Notes: generated by a model from the sequence alone, not told the origin. A DNA stretch of 32,500 bases from Glandiceps talaboti (GCF_964340395.1 NC_135557.1:10510460-10542959), one strand, 5' to 3'. Positions 9,522-19,522 are shown, numbered from the stretch's first letter. Program-made: numbers and translations.

Positions 9522-9900
9522 TTCTTATTGTGAATGATGAAATAAACATTTAGCAATTATATCAGTTAGTGGTGTGATCATGTCCGATTATAGAAATTCT
9601 TCTGTTATGAAGATAGCAAGGCTGGGGTAGTCAAAACTTTTCTTACCATATAAGGCAATACGACGACTTTGGAAATAATGATCTATATGAGATCCGAAGA
9701 ATACAAATTCCAGGCGTAGAGACGTAAAGCAATGTGAAGACCGTTCAAATATCATTGACTAAGTTTAAAAAAACGCGGAACATCTTTAAAATGAATTTAG
9801 AGATTAACGCCCAACGACATATATGGTAATGAATCTGACTGTTTTGCCATACAAACAAAATGTTTACCACTTTGGTCAAGAATTTGCTGTCTTCTTGTGT
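9522..9900 (-). pseudogene. damaged junction between integrase and env-like ORF
   Basis: From about 9900 downward on the minus strand the pol frame stops looking like integrase (residues beyond about 1105), and integrase-like residues appear in other frames closed by stops. From 9744 to 9522 there is no ORF. The integrase C-terminal domain cannot be recognised. A frameshift plus a deletion is the simplest reading. Confidence 0.55.
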
Positions 9901-12900
9901 GGTAATCAAACAGTCCCAATCATTTCCAGATAAATTTGTATACATTGAAATCATCGTAAGTATAGAACCATTCAACTTTTCAACTTGCCCGTTCGTTGAA
10001 GGTGCATATGCAGATGAAGATCGCTTAATGACGTCAAAATATCTGCATAATTCAGTAACAATTTGAGACATAAATGCTGATCCTTGGTCAGACAACAATG
10101 TATTTGGGAATCCAAATTGGCAGAATATGTTTTCGAATAGTATTCGAGAAACTGTTTCCGCTTTGCAATCCGCGGTTGGGAATGCCCAACAAAATTTGGT
10201 AAGGTATTCTGTGATAACTAATATGTAGTTATTTCCACGTTGTGTTGTGGTCAATTTTCCTACAAAATCAATTCCTATCTTATCAAATACACCATTTACT
10301 TTTAACGGAAGTAATTTTGAACGATAGCGAATTCCATGTTTTCGTGAATGGCAGAATGCACAAGAAGCCACGTAAGTCGTTACGTCCTTAATTAAACTTT
10401 CCCAATAATAACGTAACCGGATTGCCTGTATTGTTCGTGAAGTACCCAAGTGTCCCGCTGTAACATCATCATGAAGCCTCTTTAATATGTATAGTTGTAA
10501 GGATTTTGGGACTACTAATTGTCGGATACAATCACGAGCCTTAGCTGATTTGCCTGTGGGGGACCAGTAATGATATAGAACTCCGTTTAGGACAACAAAA
10601 TTGTCACTGCTTTGTATTATTTTCTGAGCATGTTTAGTGCTGGAAGGTAATTCACCATCGTTAGTTAAATAGTTAATCATTGGCAATAATTGCTTGTCCT
10701 GACGTTGTAAAGTAGAGAGGTTGTCGGCATTAAAGTCATCAGTATCAGTTGTCTCACTATGTAAGGTTACTGTGTTAGAAGAGATCGTGTTAGACTGTTT
10801 AGTCTTGATATCAGTTTCAGGCGAGTCGTATAGATTTTTAATATCCGTTAGGATATCCTCATGTGGGTTGAGTTGTAACTCGGATATCTTTGGAATGTTA
10901 GGAATTTCATTCATAGTTAGTTGTGACTGATCGTGTGTAGAATTTATCTCATTTGAACTAGAATTTTCTGTTGATGTTAAATCAGAGTTTTGATACTTTT
11001 CAGGTGGATATTCACGTCGCGATAAACCGTCGGCATGTGGTATAGAAGCGCCTGACTTATGTACGATATTATATGTGTATCCCTGCACTTTTAAAATCCA
11101 TCTGGCTAGCCTACCGCTCGGAGCTTTCATTTTGAATAAGTAGACTAAGTTTGCATGATCTGTGATTATTGTGAATTCATTTCCTCGTAGGTACACATCA
11201 CATTGAGCTAATGCATGTATTACAGCAAGACCCTCACGTTCTGTACACGTATAATTTCGTTGTGCCGGATTGAGAGTGCGCCCTCCATAAGATATTACTC
11301 TTTCCATACCATCTTGAACTTGTGCTAACACGAAACCTACACTGTATGCTGATGCATCCGTATATAATAGAAATTTCTCGTCAAATCGTGGATATGCTAA
11401 TATCGGTTTTGATGTCAATGCTAGTTTTAACTTATCAAATGCTAGTTGACAATCATTGTCCCATATGAATTTTGTATCCTTTACAAGTAGTCTATGCAGG
11501 GGATTAGCTATCTTAGAATAGTTGTGTATAAATCGTCGATAATATCCCGCACAGCCTAAGAATGATTGAAGTTGGGATTTATTTGTTGGTACTGGAAATT
11601 TAGATATTGCCTCGACCTTTTTTGGGTCAGTTGAAATGCCATTCTCATTCAATATATGACCTAGGAACTTTACCTCCCTTTTCCCAAATGTCCATTTTTG
11701 CGGACCTAATTTCAAATTTGCATTAATTAGCCTACCTAGGACAACGTCAAGGTTGTGAAGGTGTTCTTGAAACGTCCTTGCGTACACTAAAATATCGTCC
11801 ACGTAACAGATACAGGTGCGAAATTCTAAGTTACGTAAGAGGAATTTTACGGTGTTTTGGAACGAGGCACTTGAATTACGCAGGCCTTGTGGCAACGTTC
11901 TAAACTCAAACTTACCATCATGGCTAACGAATGCCGTTTTATGTGAATCTTTCTCATCGAGAGCTATTTGCCAAAATCCACTCGTCATGTCGAGTGTAGA
12001 AAAATATTTGGGCGACTGACTTCCGACTGTTTCGAGGACATCCCTTGTTTCAGGTAATGGATATGTGTTTGGAATTGTTACCTTATTCAATTCACGGTAA
12101 TCAATTACAAGCCTCCATTTTCCTGATGGTTTTTTAACCAGCAATACCGGAGCACTGTATGGGGATGTGCTAGGTTTAATTATGTTTTGATCTAACAAGT
12201 CATTTATTTGTCTTGTTATTTCCTCACGTTTCTGTGGCGAAACCCTATAAGGTGCCTTTGGTTTTACACGGGCATTGGGCTCTAAGTCTATTGTATGCTT
12301 GATAATATCACAATAACCCAAAGTATTTGATCTGTCAACAAAAGCCTGTCTATTTTTCCATAGTACGTCTTGTAAGTCATTAATTTGGCTGTCCGTCAAA
12401 TCAGAGCATTGCCCAGTGAAGTCAAATAAGGAATTAAATTCTGCCCGTTCCATAGAGGGTTGTGTCTCATTATGTATATTATTGTCTGTCATGTCAAAAT
12501 TATGCAAAGTTGTGCCGTCTGGGAGTGGCTGAAAAGTTCCTAAACGTATGTGCCTCCCTAATGTAACTTGGTCGTCAGAAACGTTAATTAATCTGACTGG
12601 AACTGAATCATGATTGGTTGATGTTAATAATCTCGCTGTTTGAATACCTAAATAATTTAATGATTTCACATTTGTAGTGGTTCCTATCAAACCATTTGGG
12701 AATGAGCCCCTTAACTTAGCCGAAATTATACATTCACACCTAGGGGGTATCACATATTGTTTTGCTGGTCTCAAGATTGTATTAGTACGGATACGTAATT
12801 TCTGTTGTGCCAAATCAATTACTGCTTTATGCTGTTTCAGAAAATCCATCCCAATTATGAAATCTCTGTCTAAATCCTTAATTAAATGCACTGGAATATT

Positions 12901-13239
12901 GAGTAGTCGATTATCAAAATGTACTGGAATTGTTACATAGCCATGAATAGGAATCTGCTGATTGTTTGGTAATTTTACACATTTGTATATAGGTTTCTTG
13001 ATTTTGAATCGTCTTAATTGTGGAATTTTGTTGAAAAATTTTGTTGAGATCGCAGTTATTTCTGCTCCTGTGTCTACCAATGCCGAAGTAGTTGTATTAA
13101 AAATTTTAACAGTTATCAAATTATTACTTTGTACCTTTAAATCAGCAGATTTTACAGAGTTTAATTTTGGCGTGTGAAAAACATTAAATTCTCTGGTTTT
13201 GGTATTTTCCACACTCCTTACATGTTTTTTGAATAGTAA
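9745..13239 (-). CDS. pol: pol of the Ty3/gypsy element: protease, RT, RNase H, integrase
   Basis: The frame is open from 13239. Numbering is from the GTG at 13212, which is not a likely start, since pol should be reached by frameshifting from gag. The aspartic protease has D47-T-G-A. RT has D408 (LDMTSGFW) and YVDD at 470-473. RNase H has D619, E658, D685 and a late Asp in HADGLSR. A spacer of about 110 residues rich in Ser, Asn and Thr follows. Integrase has a zinc site, H914/H921/C951/C954, and the catalytic triad D982, D1042, E1078 with 35 residues between the last two. After about residue 1105 the sequence no longer matches integrase, so the DNA-binding C-terminus is lost and integration in cis would need help. 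No chromodomain is seen. Confidence 0.93.
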   Translation of the reverse strand, partial: LLFKKHVRSVENTKTREFNVFHTPKLNSVKSADLKVQSNNLITVKIFNTTTSALVDTGAEITAISTKFFNKIPQLRRFKIKKPIYKCVKLPNNQQIPIHGYVTIPVHFDNRLLNIPVHLIKDLDRDFIIGMDFLKQHKAVIDLAQQKLRIRTNTILRPAKQYVIPPRCECIISAKLRGSFPNGLIGTTTNVKSLNYLGIQTARLLTSTNHDSVPVRLINVSDDQVTLGRHIRLGTFQPLPDGTTLHNFDMTDNNIHNETQPSMERAEFNSLFDFTGQCSDLTDSQINDLQDVLWKNRQAFVDRSNTLGYCDIIKHTIDLEPNARVKPKAPYRVSPQKREEITRQINDLLDQNIIKPSTSPYSAPVLLVKKPSGKWRLVIDYRELNKVTIPNTYPLPETRDVLETVGSQSPKYFSTLDMTSGFWQIALDEKDSHKTAFVSHDGKFEFRTLPQGLRNSSASFQNTVKFLLRNLEFRTCICYVDDILVYARTFQEHLHNLDVVLGRLINANLKLGPQKWTFGKREVKFLGHILNENGISTDPKKVEAISKFPVPTNKSQLQSFLGCAGYYRRFIHNYSKIANPLHRLLVKDTKFIWDNDCQLAFDKLKLALTSKPILAYPRFDEKFLLYTDASAYSVGFVLAQVQDGMERVISYGGRTLNPAQRNYTCTEREGLAVIHALAQCDVYLRGNEFTIITDHANLVYLFKMKAPSGRLARWILKVQGYTYNIVHKSGASIPHADGLSRREYPPEKYQNSDLTSTENSSSNEINSTHDQSQLTMNEIPNIPKISELQLNPHEDILTDIKNLYDSPETDIKTKQSNTISSNTVTLHSETTDTDDFNADNLSTLQRQDKQLLPMINYLTNDGELPSSTKHAQKIIQSSDNFVVLNGVLYHYWSPTGKSAKARDCIRQLVVPKSLQLYILKRLHDDVTAGHLGTSRTIQAIRLRYYWESLIKDVTTYVASCAFCHSRKHGIRYRSKLLPLKVNGVFDKIGIDFVGKLTTTQRGNNYILVITEYLTKFCWAFPTADCKAETVSRILFENIFCQFGFPNTLLSDQGSAFMSQIVTELCRYFDVIKRSSSAYAPSTNGQVEKLNGSILTMISMYTNLSGNDWDCLITTQEDSKFLTKVVNILFVWQNSQIHYHICRWALISKFILKMFRVFLNLVNDI

Positions 13240-14414
13240 TTACCCTGCTCAGGTTTACGGCAATTTCTGGCAATGTGACCTATTTGACCACACGAATAAC
13301 AGCCTCTGTTATAATTTTCTGGACAAGAAGGTGCCATATGCCATGGACGATTACAATTTCTGCATATTTGTCTACCAGATATGATTTCTCGTCCCCCATA
13401 ACGTGGACGATTTCTATCAATATTACTTTGACGGCCATTTATAGGTTGATTTCCATTGAAATTGGGCCGTCTTACTGTGGAATAATTACCCTGAAATTGG
13501 CGAGACTGAGTATCTCTATACCTTTGAGGGGAATATCCCGCCCTATTGTCAGAAAATGTTTGAGACTCTACCTGGTGTCGCAAATCTTCATTCTGACGAG
13601 CGAGCAATTGATTCTGTTGACTCAACTGTGAAGTAAGTTCCACCATATCATCCCGCAATAATTGATCAATTCCATTCTTAGGCATCTTCAATGTTGTATC
13701 GCTTGAAGTTTGTTGACTGTCCTGATTCGGTAGTTGGGATATAATTTCCGCTGTTTTGGCCGCTGAGAACGCATTTTCATAGTCGTTGGGTTCCAGAGAT
13801 AAGGTTGCAATCTTTATATTGTGGCGCAGTCCCTGTAAGAATAGACTTAATATCTCTGCAGCGGTACGATTCGACTTTGAACATTCATCTCTCAAGCGAC
13901 ATGAAAACTGATCAACTGTCTCATTGGGCTGTTGTCGTATTAGACTTAATTGTTGGTCAGTGAGCCATCTTGGTTGTATGCGATGAAATCTTGCAATAAA
14001 CAGTGGTCGTACTTCGTTCCAATCTTGTGCCAAGTTTTGATCCAAATCTGAGTACCACTTGTCTGCTACTTCTCTCATCAATAATATGAAATATTGAATT
14101 TTCTGCTCGTCATCTAAATTCTTCAGTATGGCAAATGCGTCGAATTTTTTTAACCAGAGTTCCGGTGATTCATTGGGGCGGCCATTGTAATACGGAGGCT
14201 TCTCAACGTTCAGTTGAAGTCGTTCCAGCCTATTATTTACGTTTTCAATTTGATTTTGAATATTATCAAGGGGATTAGCTGGAATATTTTGCGGTTCCAA
14301 ATTTTGTTCAATAGGAATATTAGGTTGTAAGTTCTGTTCGACGTTTGCCATATCAATTGGAATTTGTGGTATCCGTTCAAGATTTCTTAATTGTCGGCCT
14401 GATCGGAGAAGCAT
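13218..14414 (-). CDS. gag: gag of the Ty3/gypsy element
   Basis: 398 aa from ATG 14414-14412; the frame extends eight codons upstream only to a GTG. The middle part resembles retrotransposon capsid (PPYYNGRPNESPELWLKKF, then W-Y-S-D-L and F-I-A-R-F motifs, and a DQFSCRLRDE stretch like the capsid C-terminal helix). A Gln-rich helix follows. Two CCHC zinc knuckles (both C-x2-C-x4-H-x4-C) lie near the C-terminus, at about residues 351-364 and 372-385. It would form the particle and package RNA. The stop at 13220-13218 follows a slippery heptamer. No internal stop is found. Confidence 0.9.
   Translation of the reverse strand: MLLRSGRQLRNLERIPQIPIDMANVEQNLQPNIPIEQNLEPQNIPANPLDNIQNQIENVNNRLERLQLNVEKPPYYNGRPNESPELWLKKFDAFAILKNLDDEQKIQYFILLMREVADKWYSDLDQNLAQDWNEVRPLFIARFHRIQPRWLTDQQLSLIRQQPNETVDQFSCRLRDECSKSNRTAAEILSLFLQGLRHNIKIATLSLEPNDYENAFSAAKTAEIISQLPNQDSQQTSSDTTLKMPKNGIDQLLRDDMVELTSQLSQQNQLLARQNEDLRHQVESQTFSDNRAGYSPQRYRDTQSRQFQGNYSTVRRPNFNGNQPINGRQSNIDRNRPRYGGREIISGRQICRNCNRPWHMAPSCPENYNRGCYSCGQIGHIARNCRKPEQGNYYSKNM
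13224..13230 (-). promoter_or_regulatory. -1 ribosomal frameshift site A AAA AAC at the gag-pol junction
   Basis: On the minus strand the gag frame reads TCA AAA AAC ATG TAA. The heptamer A AAA AAC is in the correct register for a -1 slip, and the -1 frame is the pol frame, open from 13239. The site lies one codon before the gag stop. Whether a stimulating RNA structure follows was not tested. Confidence 0.85.
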
Positions 14415-14474
14415 ACAATGTTTTGACAAAGTACTCACTTTTGACGAATTTTGTCTTTTGAATAACTGTATCCT

Positions 14475-14492
14475 GCCCGGAGTCGTCCACCA
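14475..14492 (-). other. primer binding site of the Ty3/gypsy element
   Basis: TGGTGGACGACTCCGGGC begins one nucleotide inside the 5' LTR and starts with TGG, complementary to a tRNA CCA end. Which tRNA it matches I cannot tell without tRNA sequences. Confidence 0.7.
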
Positions 14493-14493
14493 G

Positions 14494-15194
14494 TGCTACA
14501 GACTTGTCTTTGGTGTTGATAGTTATTGACCAAATTCAAGTTGTAACTTTAGACGCACACAGTCAATCTGAGAGGTACCAGAATCTCAGGACACGTATTC
14601 AGGGGATAAACTCACAAGCACACAGAGTATTACTTTTGGTGAAGTAGGTGTATGCTTAAACCGACAATACGAGAGCTTTGGATTCGTTTTCCTTCACTTA
14701 CGGCAGTTCAAACTAGATAGAAACAATAGTTCCCCGTAGTATTCCTACTACGACGCAGATCAGTCACCGTAAGTTAAAGACGTGTTGCTCTCCTCGCTGC
14801 CCCACAAGATCTCTCCGTGTAAAGTAGCTTATTAGCATACACCCAACATTCACATTTTATTCAAATCTAAATCTTCATTCCGTAATACAAATATGGTTAG
14901 TAAATAACATGTTTACAGTAAACTTCAATTCTTTTCCTTATATAGGAAGTGTTTATGAACTACAGTTAATTTAATTCAGAGATAATCTATTTTGAAAATA
15001 CTCTTTTCTACTAAGGCTAAATTCATTAAAAGTTGTGATTTATCACTTGTAGTGACACTAGCAACATTCACTTAATTACAAGTAATAACATGGCCTAGCT
15101 CGTATTACTATCTCATTAATCAATTAGACCTCACACGGTCGGGTAACCTAGATACAATTACTGTGTTTATAATACAGTTATATACTTTGTAACA
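14494..15194 (-). repeat. 5' LTR of the Ty3/gypsy element (right side)
   Basis: 701 bp matching 1077-1777 with three visible differences. It should hold the promoter: TATATAA on the minus strand at 14944-14938, and AATAAA at 14861-14856. GTAG follows at 15195-15198. Confidence 0.93.
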
Positions 15195-15198
15195 GTAG

Positions 15199-15528
15199 CG
15201 GTCCGAAATGATGCCAAACCTGTTATCATCCCAGCTTGTACTCATATCAAGTGTATTGCCGTATTCATTGGAACAGATACATGTTGTATTCAACATCCCG
15301 ATTGGCAAATGTAAATGAATTTACTGGTGAACTGGTCATCAGTGTCATTAACGTGAATCTTAAAAGTTGTCACAGATCACGACTGGATTTACAATTTTCA
15401 AGATAGTTCTTGAATTCTCCGCAAAAGACGTTTAGTAATATGTGCACCAGATGCACTTTAAAGCGTGATGGTCACCAACTTGATTTTGACTTCCAAATGA
15501 CTGTCCACTCTGTGTATTCGCATAAACC
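15199..15528 (-). mobile_element. LINE remnant, end of the endonuclease domain
   Basis: On the minus strand about 15245-15199 reads GNTLDMSTSWDDNRFGIISD, much like the GHTLDLV...SDH end of an APE-type LINE endonuclease. The last motif is cut by the LTR element and continues at 1072 (YFGL). A stretch at 15398-15528 is repeated, diverged, at 22990-23118. Frames are broken. Confidence 0.7.
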
Positions 15529-15743
15529 TTTCTATTCTGCTTGTACCTTTTCTTACTCCTAACAAGTCTCCGTTATAAACAACACCGATTCTTCCCTCGG
15601 TTCTATATAAATGTTTTCTATTATTTCACGCATCTTTTTAGTCAATACATCACGTTTAGTCACATCACTCTGCATTATTGAATTGCACAAATTCTAGTCT
15701 TCGCGGGAACATTTGGTTTGTTTACAGGTACCTTCGGTACTGG
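15529..15743 (-). other. region downstream of the TRIM gene, probable 3' UTR
   Basis: No ORF and no clear repeat. On the minus strand it follows the TRIM stop codon. It holds AATAAT but no canonical AATAAA that I could find. Confidence 0.35.
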
Positions 15744-17567
15744 CTAGGCGTTACCTGGGTCTTGTACCGATATTGCCTGTGCGCGTATGACATCACTAGG
15801 ACCAGGTCCATATATTGAGATGGTGTTACGGGAACTGTCAACAGTGACCACTTTTGGTATAGCATCTTGCTTGATTACAACACCGTAAATCTGACTTTCT
15901 ATTGATGGGTGATCGGTTGTCATGATCAGAGTCAAGTATGCACCATTATCTGTGAACACATTGACACCTCTTATGTCACTGACATAGATATTGCTCTTTT
16001 GATCAGTTGCTACTCCTCTAGGTTGTGACAACCGGTGGTTCTCCTCATACTCTCTAATTGTGAATTTAAAGTTGCCTTCAGAATCCAGAATCTGCACACG
16101 GTTATTCTTATGGTCGGAAACTATCACTTGGCTCCTGCTGATCGCAATAAACATTGGTTCATTAAATTGTCCTTCACCGTCGCCTAAAGTGCCAATAGTT
16201 TTCTCCAAAGTAGCGTTATTGTACATTTTAATGCAGTTATCACCATGACTCACAACCCAAAGGTATCCTTTATCGTAGTTGAAGGCTACTCCAATCGGGT
16301 GTGAAATGTGGCGTAAGGTAGTCTTGATATTGCCATCAAAATCTAGCATCAAAACACGGTTATTGTTGAAGTCGGAAACGACCATCTTATCTCCTGCTTT
16401 TGTAAGAGTGATGCATCTCAGATCAGGTGTTGTGGAAAATATTTCACCTGCACTAGATTTTGGTTCTATAGTATTTACTTCATTACCGAAATCGTCAAAC
16501 TGTTGAATGATACCTTGAACGCTGTCTGTTACCAGCAAGTTACCATTGTTAGAACATGTGACGTCATAAGGGCGATGTGCCTCTTTTTCACTTGAAGACG
16601 GGAAAGCTAATAGTTTTCGGTATTCGATGGGGAACACTGACTTACAATCACTGTGACACTGGCCTAGGTCTTCTTTTAAAGACTCGAAAAGAGTGTCGTC
16701 GTTACTTATGAATTCCAAATATCGCCTTTGCTGGGTAGAGTATTTTGGGACGGGAATGCTACAGATGCGTTCGGCTCTTGCCTTGGCTTCTGGTTCATAG
16801 GCAATAAAGCTAATATTGTTGCTGTTATCTACAATTAACTTCGCATAACGCAAACAATTGCCAGTAGCCTCCTTCGCATCTTCCCAGTCACGTTTCCTTT
16901 GCTTTAATTTTTCTAAGATTTCAGTGGATTCTGCACGAAGGTCGCTTTGGATATTTACCCCATGTGATTTGATTTGTTTCACCTGGCGTTCTACTCTTGT
17001 ATTTATTTCTTCTTCACTCCTTTGTACATCATTCTCAAGCCTCTTCTGTATGTCGCTAATCCTGTTTATACTTTCATCGATCTCTCGCTTTCTCTCAGCT
17101 AATTGTGTGCACAATTTTCGCAACTGTTGCCGCTTTTCCTCTGTGACACTTTGTAAATCCTTATGCTCGTGGGTGTTGTGTTTGTTGAGGATGCACATAT
17201 AACAGATCGGCTGCTTACATTTGAAACAGTAAATTTCTGGCTTCTTCAGCGGATGTGACTTACAGGTAGGCTGAGCATCAAATAACGGGTACTCAAGGTG
17301 ATTAACAGAAGAATTACACAACATAATAAGGGAGCACTTGTAATCATCATCGGCCAGAGACTCAATGGGAACAGCAGTAAAATTGACTTCTGAATTACAA
17401 ATCGGACAAGTGAAACACTTATCTTGAGCTTCCTTCTTCTTCAAACAGTTAAGACAAAAACTATGACTGCATGGCAGTATCTTTGGATCCTTTATCTGAT
17501 GTACATCCCCTATGAAGCATCGTATATGTTCGTCAATCTCCTTTTTGGTGACGTAGTTTGTGGCCAT
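15744..17567 (-). CDS. TRIM-NHL protein (RING, B-box, coiled coil, NHL propeller)
   Basis: 607 aa in one coding exon, ATG 17567 in a strong Kozak context (ACCATGG). The RING at residues 17-57 has C17, C33, H35, C38, C41, C54 and C57, but the second ligand is Gly (C17-F-I-G20 instead of C-x2-C). The B-box is complete (C102, H105, C114, C117, C122, C125, H130, H133). A coiled coil spans about 140-240. The C-terminus (about 325-600) has roughly six NHL-type blades (PYDVTCSNNGNLLVTDS; PIGVAFNYDKGYLWVVS; QPRGVATDQKSNIYVSD). Members are ubiquitin ligases or RNA regulators of the TRIM2/3/56/71 type; no SPRY domain is present. The missing zinc ligand may weaken ligase activity. The gene lies next to the LINE half. 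Confidence 0.93.
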   Translation of the reverse strand: MATNYVTKKEIDEHIRCFIGDVHQIKDPKILPCSHSFCLNCLKKKEAQDKCFTCPICNSEVNFTAVPIESLADDDYKCSLIMLCNSSVNHLEYPLFDAQPTCKSHPLKKPEIYCFKCKQPICYMCILNKHNTHEHKDLQSVTEEKRQQLRKLCTQLAERKREIDESINRISDIQKRLENDVQRSEEEINTRVERQVKQIKSHGVNIQSDLRAESTEILEKLKQRKRDWEDAKEATGNCLRYAKLIVDNSNNISFIAYEPEAKARAERICSIPVPKYSTQQRRYLEFISNDDTLFESLKEDLGQCHSDCKSVFPIEYRKLLAFPSSSEKEAHRPYDVTCSNNGNLLVTDSVQGIIQQFDDFGNEVNTIEPKSSAGEIFSTTPDLRCITLTKAGDKMVVSDFNNNRVLMLDFDGNIKTTLRHISHPIGVAFNYDKGYLWVVSHGDNCIKMYNNATLEKTIGTLGDGEGQFNEPMFIAISRSQVIVSDHKNNRVQILDSEGNFKFTIREYEENHRLSQPRGVATDQKSNIYVSDIRGVNVFTDNGAYLTLIMTTDHPSIESQIYGVVIKQDAIPKVVTVDSSRNTISIYGPGPSDVIRAQAISVQDPGNA

Positions 17568-17603
17568 GGTACAACGATTGTATTACTTCCTAGACATTTC
17601 CTG
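17568..17603 (-). promoter_or_regulatory. 5' leader of the TRIM gene with splice acceptor and tiny uORF
   Basis: On the minus strand TTTACTTTCCATTTTCAG ends at 17601, a good 3' splice site that would put an intron in the 5' UTR. Between it and the start codon is a four-codon upstream ORF (ATG TCT AGG AAG TAA). Confidence 0.5.
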
Positions 17604-17648
17604 AAAATGGAAAGTAAATAAACACAATAATGTAGTAGTTTACAGTTT

Positions 17649-17677
17649 GCAATAATAATAATAATAATAATAATAAC
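17649..17677. repeat. (AAT)n microsatellite
   Basis: About nine AAT units, in the presumed 5' UTR intron of the TRIM gene. Confidence 0.9.
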
Positions 17678-17925
17678 AATCATTTCCAGTCTAATCAGGT
17701 TTTTTTTTTAATTTCAGGCGTGTCCTATTGGGTGCATGCGAATATTAGAACTTTTCACACGTATAACCATTTATCACGTGCGGCTGTCGTTCTGTTCCAT
17801 TACATTCAGATATGTTCAGGTGTTAACCTAACATGTCTGAAGCTCGCCGATAATACCTTGAAAAAAGAATTTTTATTCGAAACGTCGGATTTTACATCTA
17901 TTTATACGGACTGACTTATGAGTTC

Positions 17926-18075
17926 CATGTATGTATGTATGTATGTATGTATGTATGTATGTATGTACATGTATGTATGTACATGTATGTATGTATGTAT
18001 GTATGTATGTATGTATGCATACATGTATGTATGTATGTATGTATGTATGTATGTATGTATGTATGTATGTATGTA
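17926..18075. repeat. (ATGT)n microsatellite
   Basis: About 150 bp of ATGT units with a few ACATGT interruptions. The Met-Tyr-Val-Cys reading frames here are artefacts. Confidence 0.95.
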
Positions 18076-19350
18076 TTTTTGTCGTTATGATTGCATGCGC
18101 ATGTGCAACAACACCGGTTCCATCTTCATGGTGTCCTTACAGCCGGTCAAAACGCCTGCTGGCCAACTGTGCAAACAAACAACGTTAATATGAAAATGAT
18201 ATAGTGTTTTTTATTTGAAAACATCGTCGTGGAAACACAGCCTAAATGTACCGTGAAGTCAAGAACAAAGAAAGAAGAACGGCATGTCAGGTACAGAAAG
18301 TGGCATTCTGTTATTGATACACTATAAACCTATTTACTTGATGTTGAATACTGTCTAGCTTGGCAAATATTTTACTACAGTACTAATACTATTACGTTAT
18401 CATCTGACTCGACTGGTGCATACTAGTACTCTAAATGGTGCGGATTATTAAAAACTATTTTACACTAAAAATGCATCGTCGCAAAACGACTAGCCTTTTT
18501 ACGGCAGTACTTAACAGACGCCCCCATGCGTCAGTATTAAACTATATACTGACTGGTGAGAATGGGACTAATAATAATATAGCAATGTCGGTTGGAACTG
18601 TTTTACCTTGACAGACGATAAAATGTAACAAAGGTTGTAAGGCATTTGTGGAGTCTTTCGGTACACTGGTTTCTATTGTATATGTTATTGCCAGCACTTT
18701 GAAATAACCTTTCGATGTGCGTGACTTGTCTCATTGTCTCCTGCTTTGAGATTCAATTGTTTGTTTGGTCGATCTCCGCAGATACCTCAGGCAGTCATAC
18801 TGTCAGTAAGTTTAGCTATGACGTCATGACATTTTACATACATTTCAATTCCAATTTAAATAGTTTTGACCATTCTACCTGGAATAGTTTCTGAATATCC
18901 ATACAGAATATATGGCATCAACTCAGTGGCTTTTGGTGTTTTGATTCGATATCTTTTTTTTTTATTTTTTTATTTTACACATTTTCTGTATGAGACACAA
19001 TTGGCCTCAGGTTAAATAGCAGAATAAAGTATATGGTTAATATAAGAATCCTCTGTATCCGAAAGGAAATGGTATATTATGGGTTGTTTGAACAGTGCGT
19101 CTTAATACATTTTGTATTGGGGGGAGTTCACTTGCTTCAGTGATGAATGCCATGCATTTCTGTCCAATTCATGGTTATAACTGCAGTTGCTCTCAGGAAA
19201 TTCATGTTAGAACATGCATATGGATACCATTTGTTGATTTGTTTTTATTTAGTTACGGTACGTCTGGTATGTCAACTTGCTTTACTCTACAATTGAGTTA
19301 TGTGTGTATTAAAAATTATCCGAGAGCACTTTCAGTCAGTCACCTTATTA
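18076..19350. other. no gene recognised
   Basis: Ordinary AT-rich sequence. I found no convincing exon or named repeat on either strand. Confidence 0.5.
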
Positions 19351-19354
19351 TAAC

Positions 19355-19459
<105 letters not shown>

Positions 19460-19522
19460 ATGCCTTTTTAAGATAACACTTTGTGGACATCAAATCGTCT
19501 TAACAATCTTGAAGTAAACTAC

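Larger units (their letters stand above)
1077..15194 (-). mobile_element. Ty3/gypsy LTR retrotransposon with env-like ORF, carrying a nested Ngaro-type element
   Basis: Two 701-bp LTRs (TG...CA), 4-bp GTAG duplications, a primer binding site one base inside the right LTR and a purine tract next to the left LTR define an element transcribed leftward. The order is gag, then protease-RT-RNase H-integrase (the Ty3/gypsy order), then an env-like ORF. The span is 14118 bp, of which 5525 bp are the nested insert, leaving about 8.6 kb. The LTRs differ at three positions I can see (1435/14852, 1602/15019, 1643/15060), about 0.4 percent, so insertion looks recent. The coding part is damaged at the end of integrase and the start of env, so this copy is probably not autonomous. 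Confidence 0.93.

Noticed and set aside
17918-18193. ORFs rich in Met-Tyr-Val-Cys
   Set aside because: Produced by the ATGT microsatellite in several frames.
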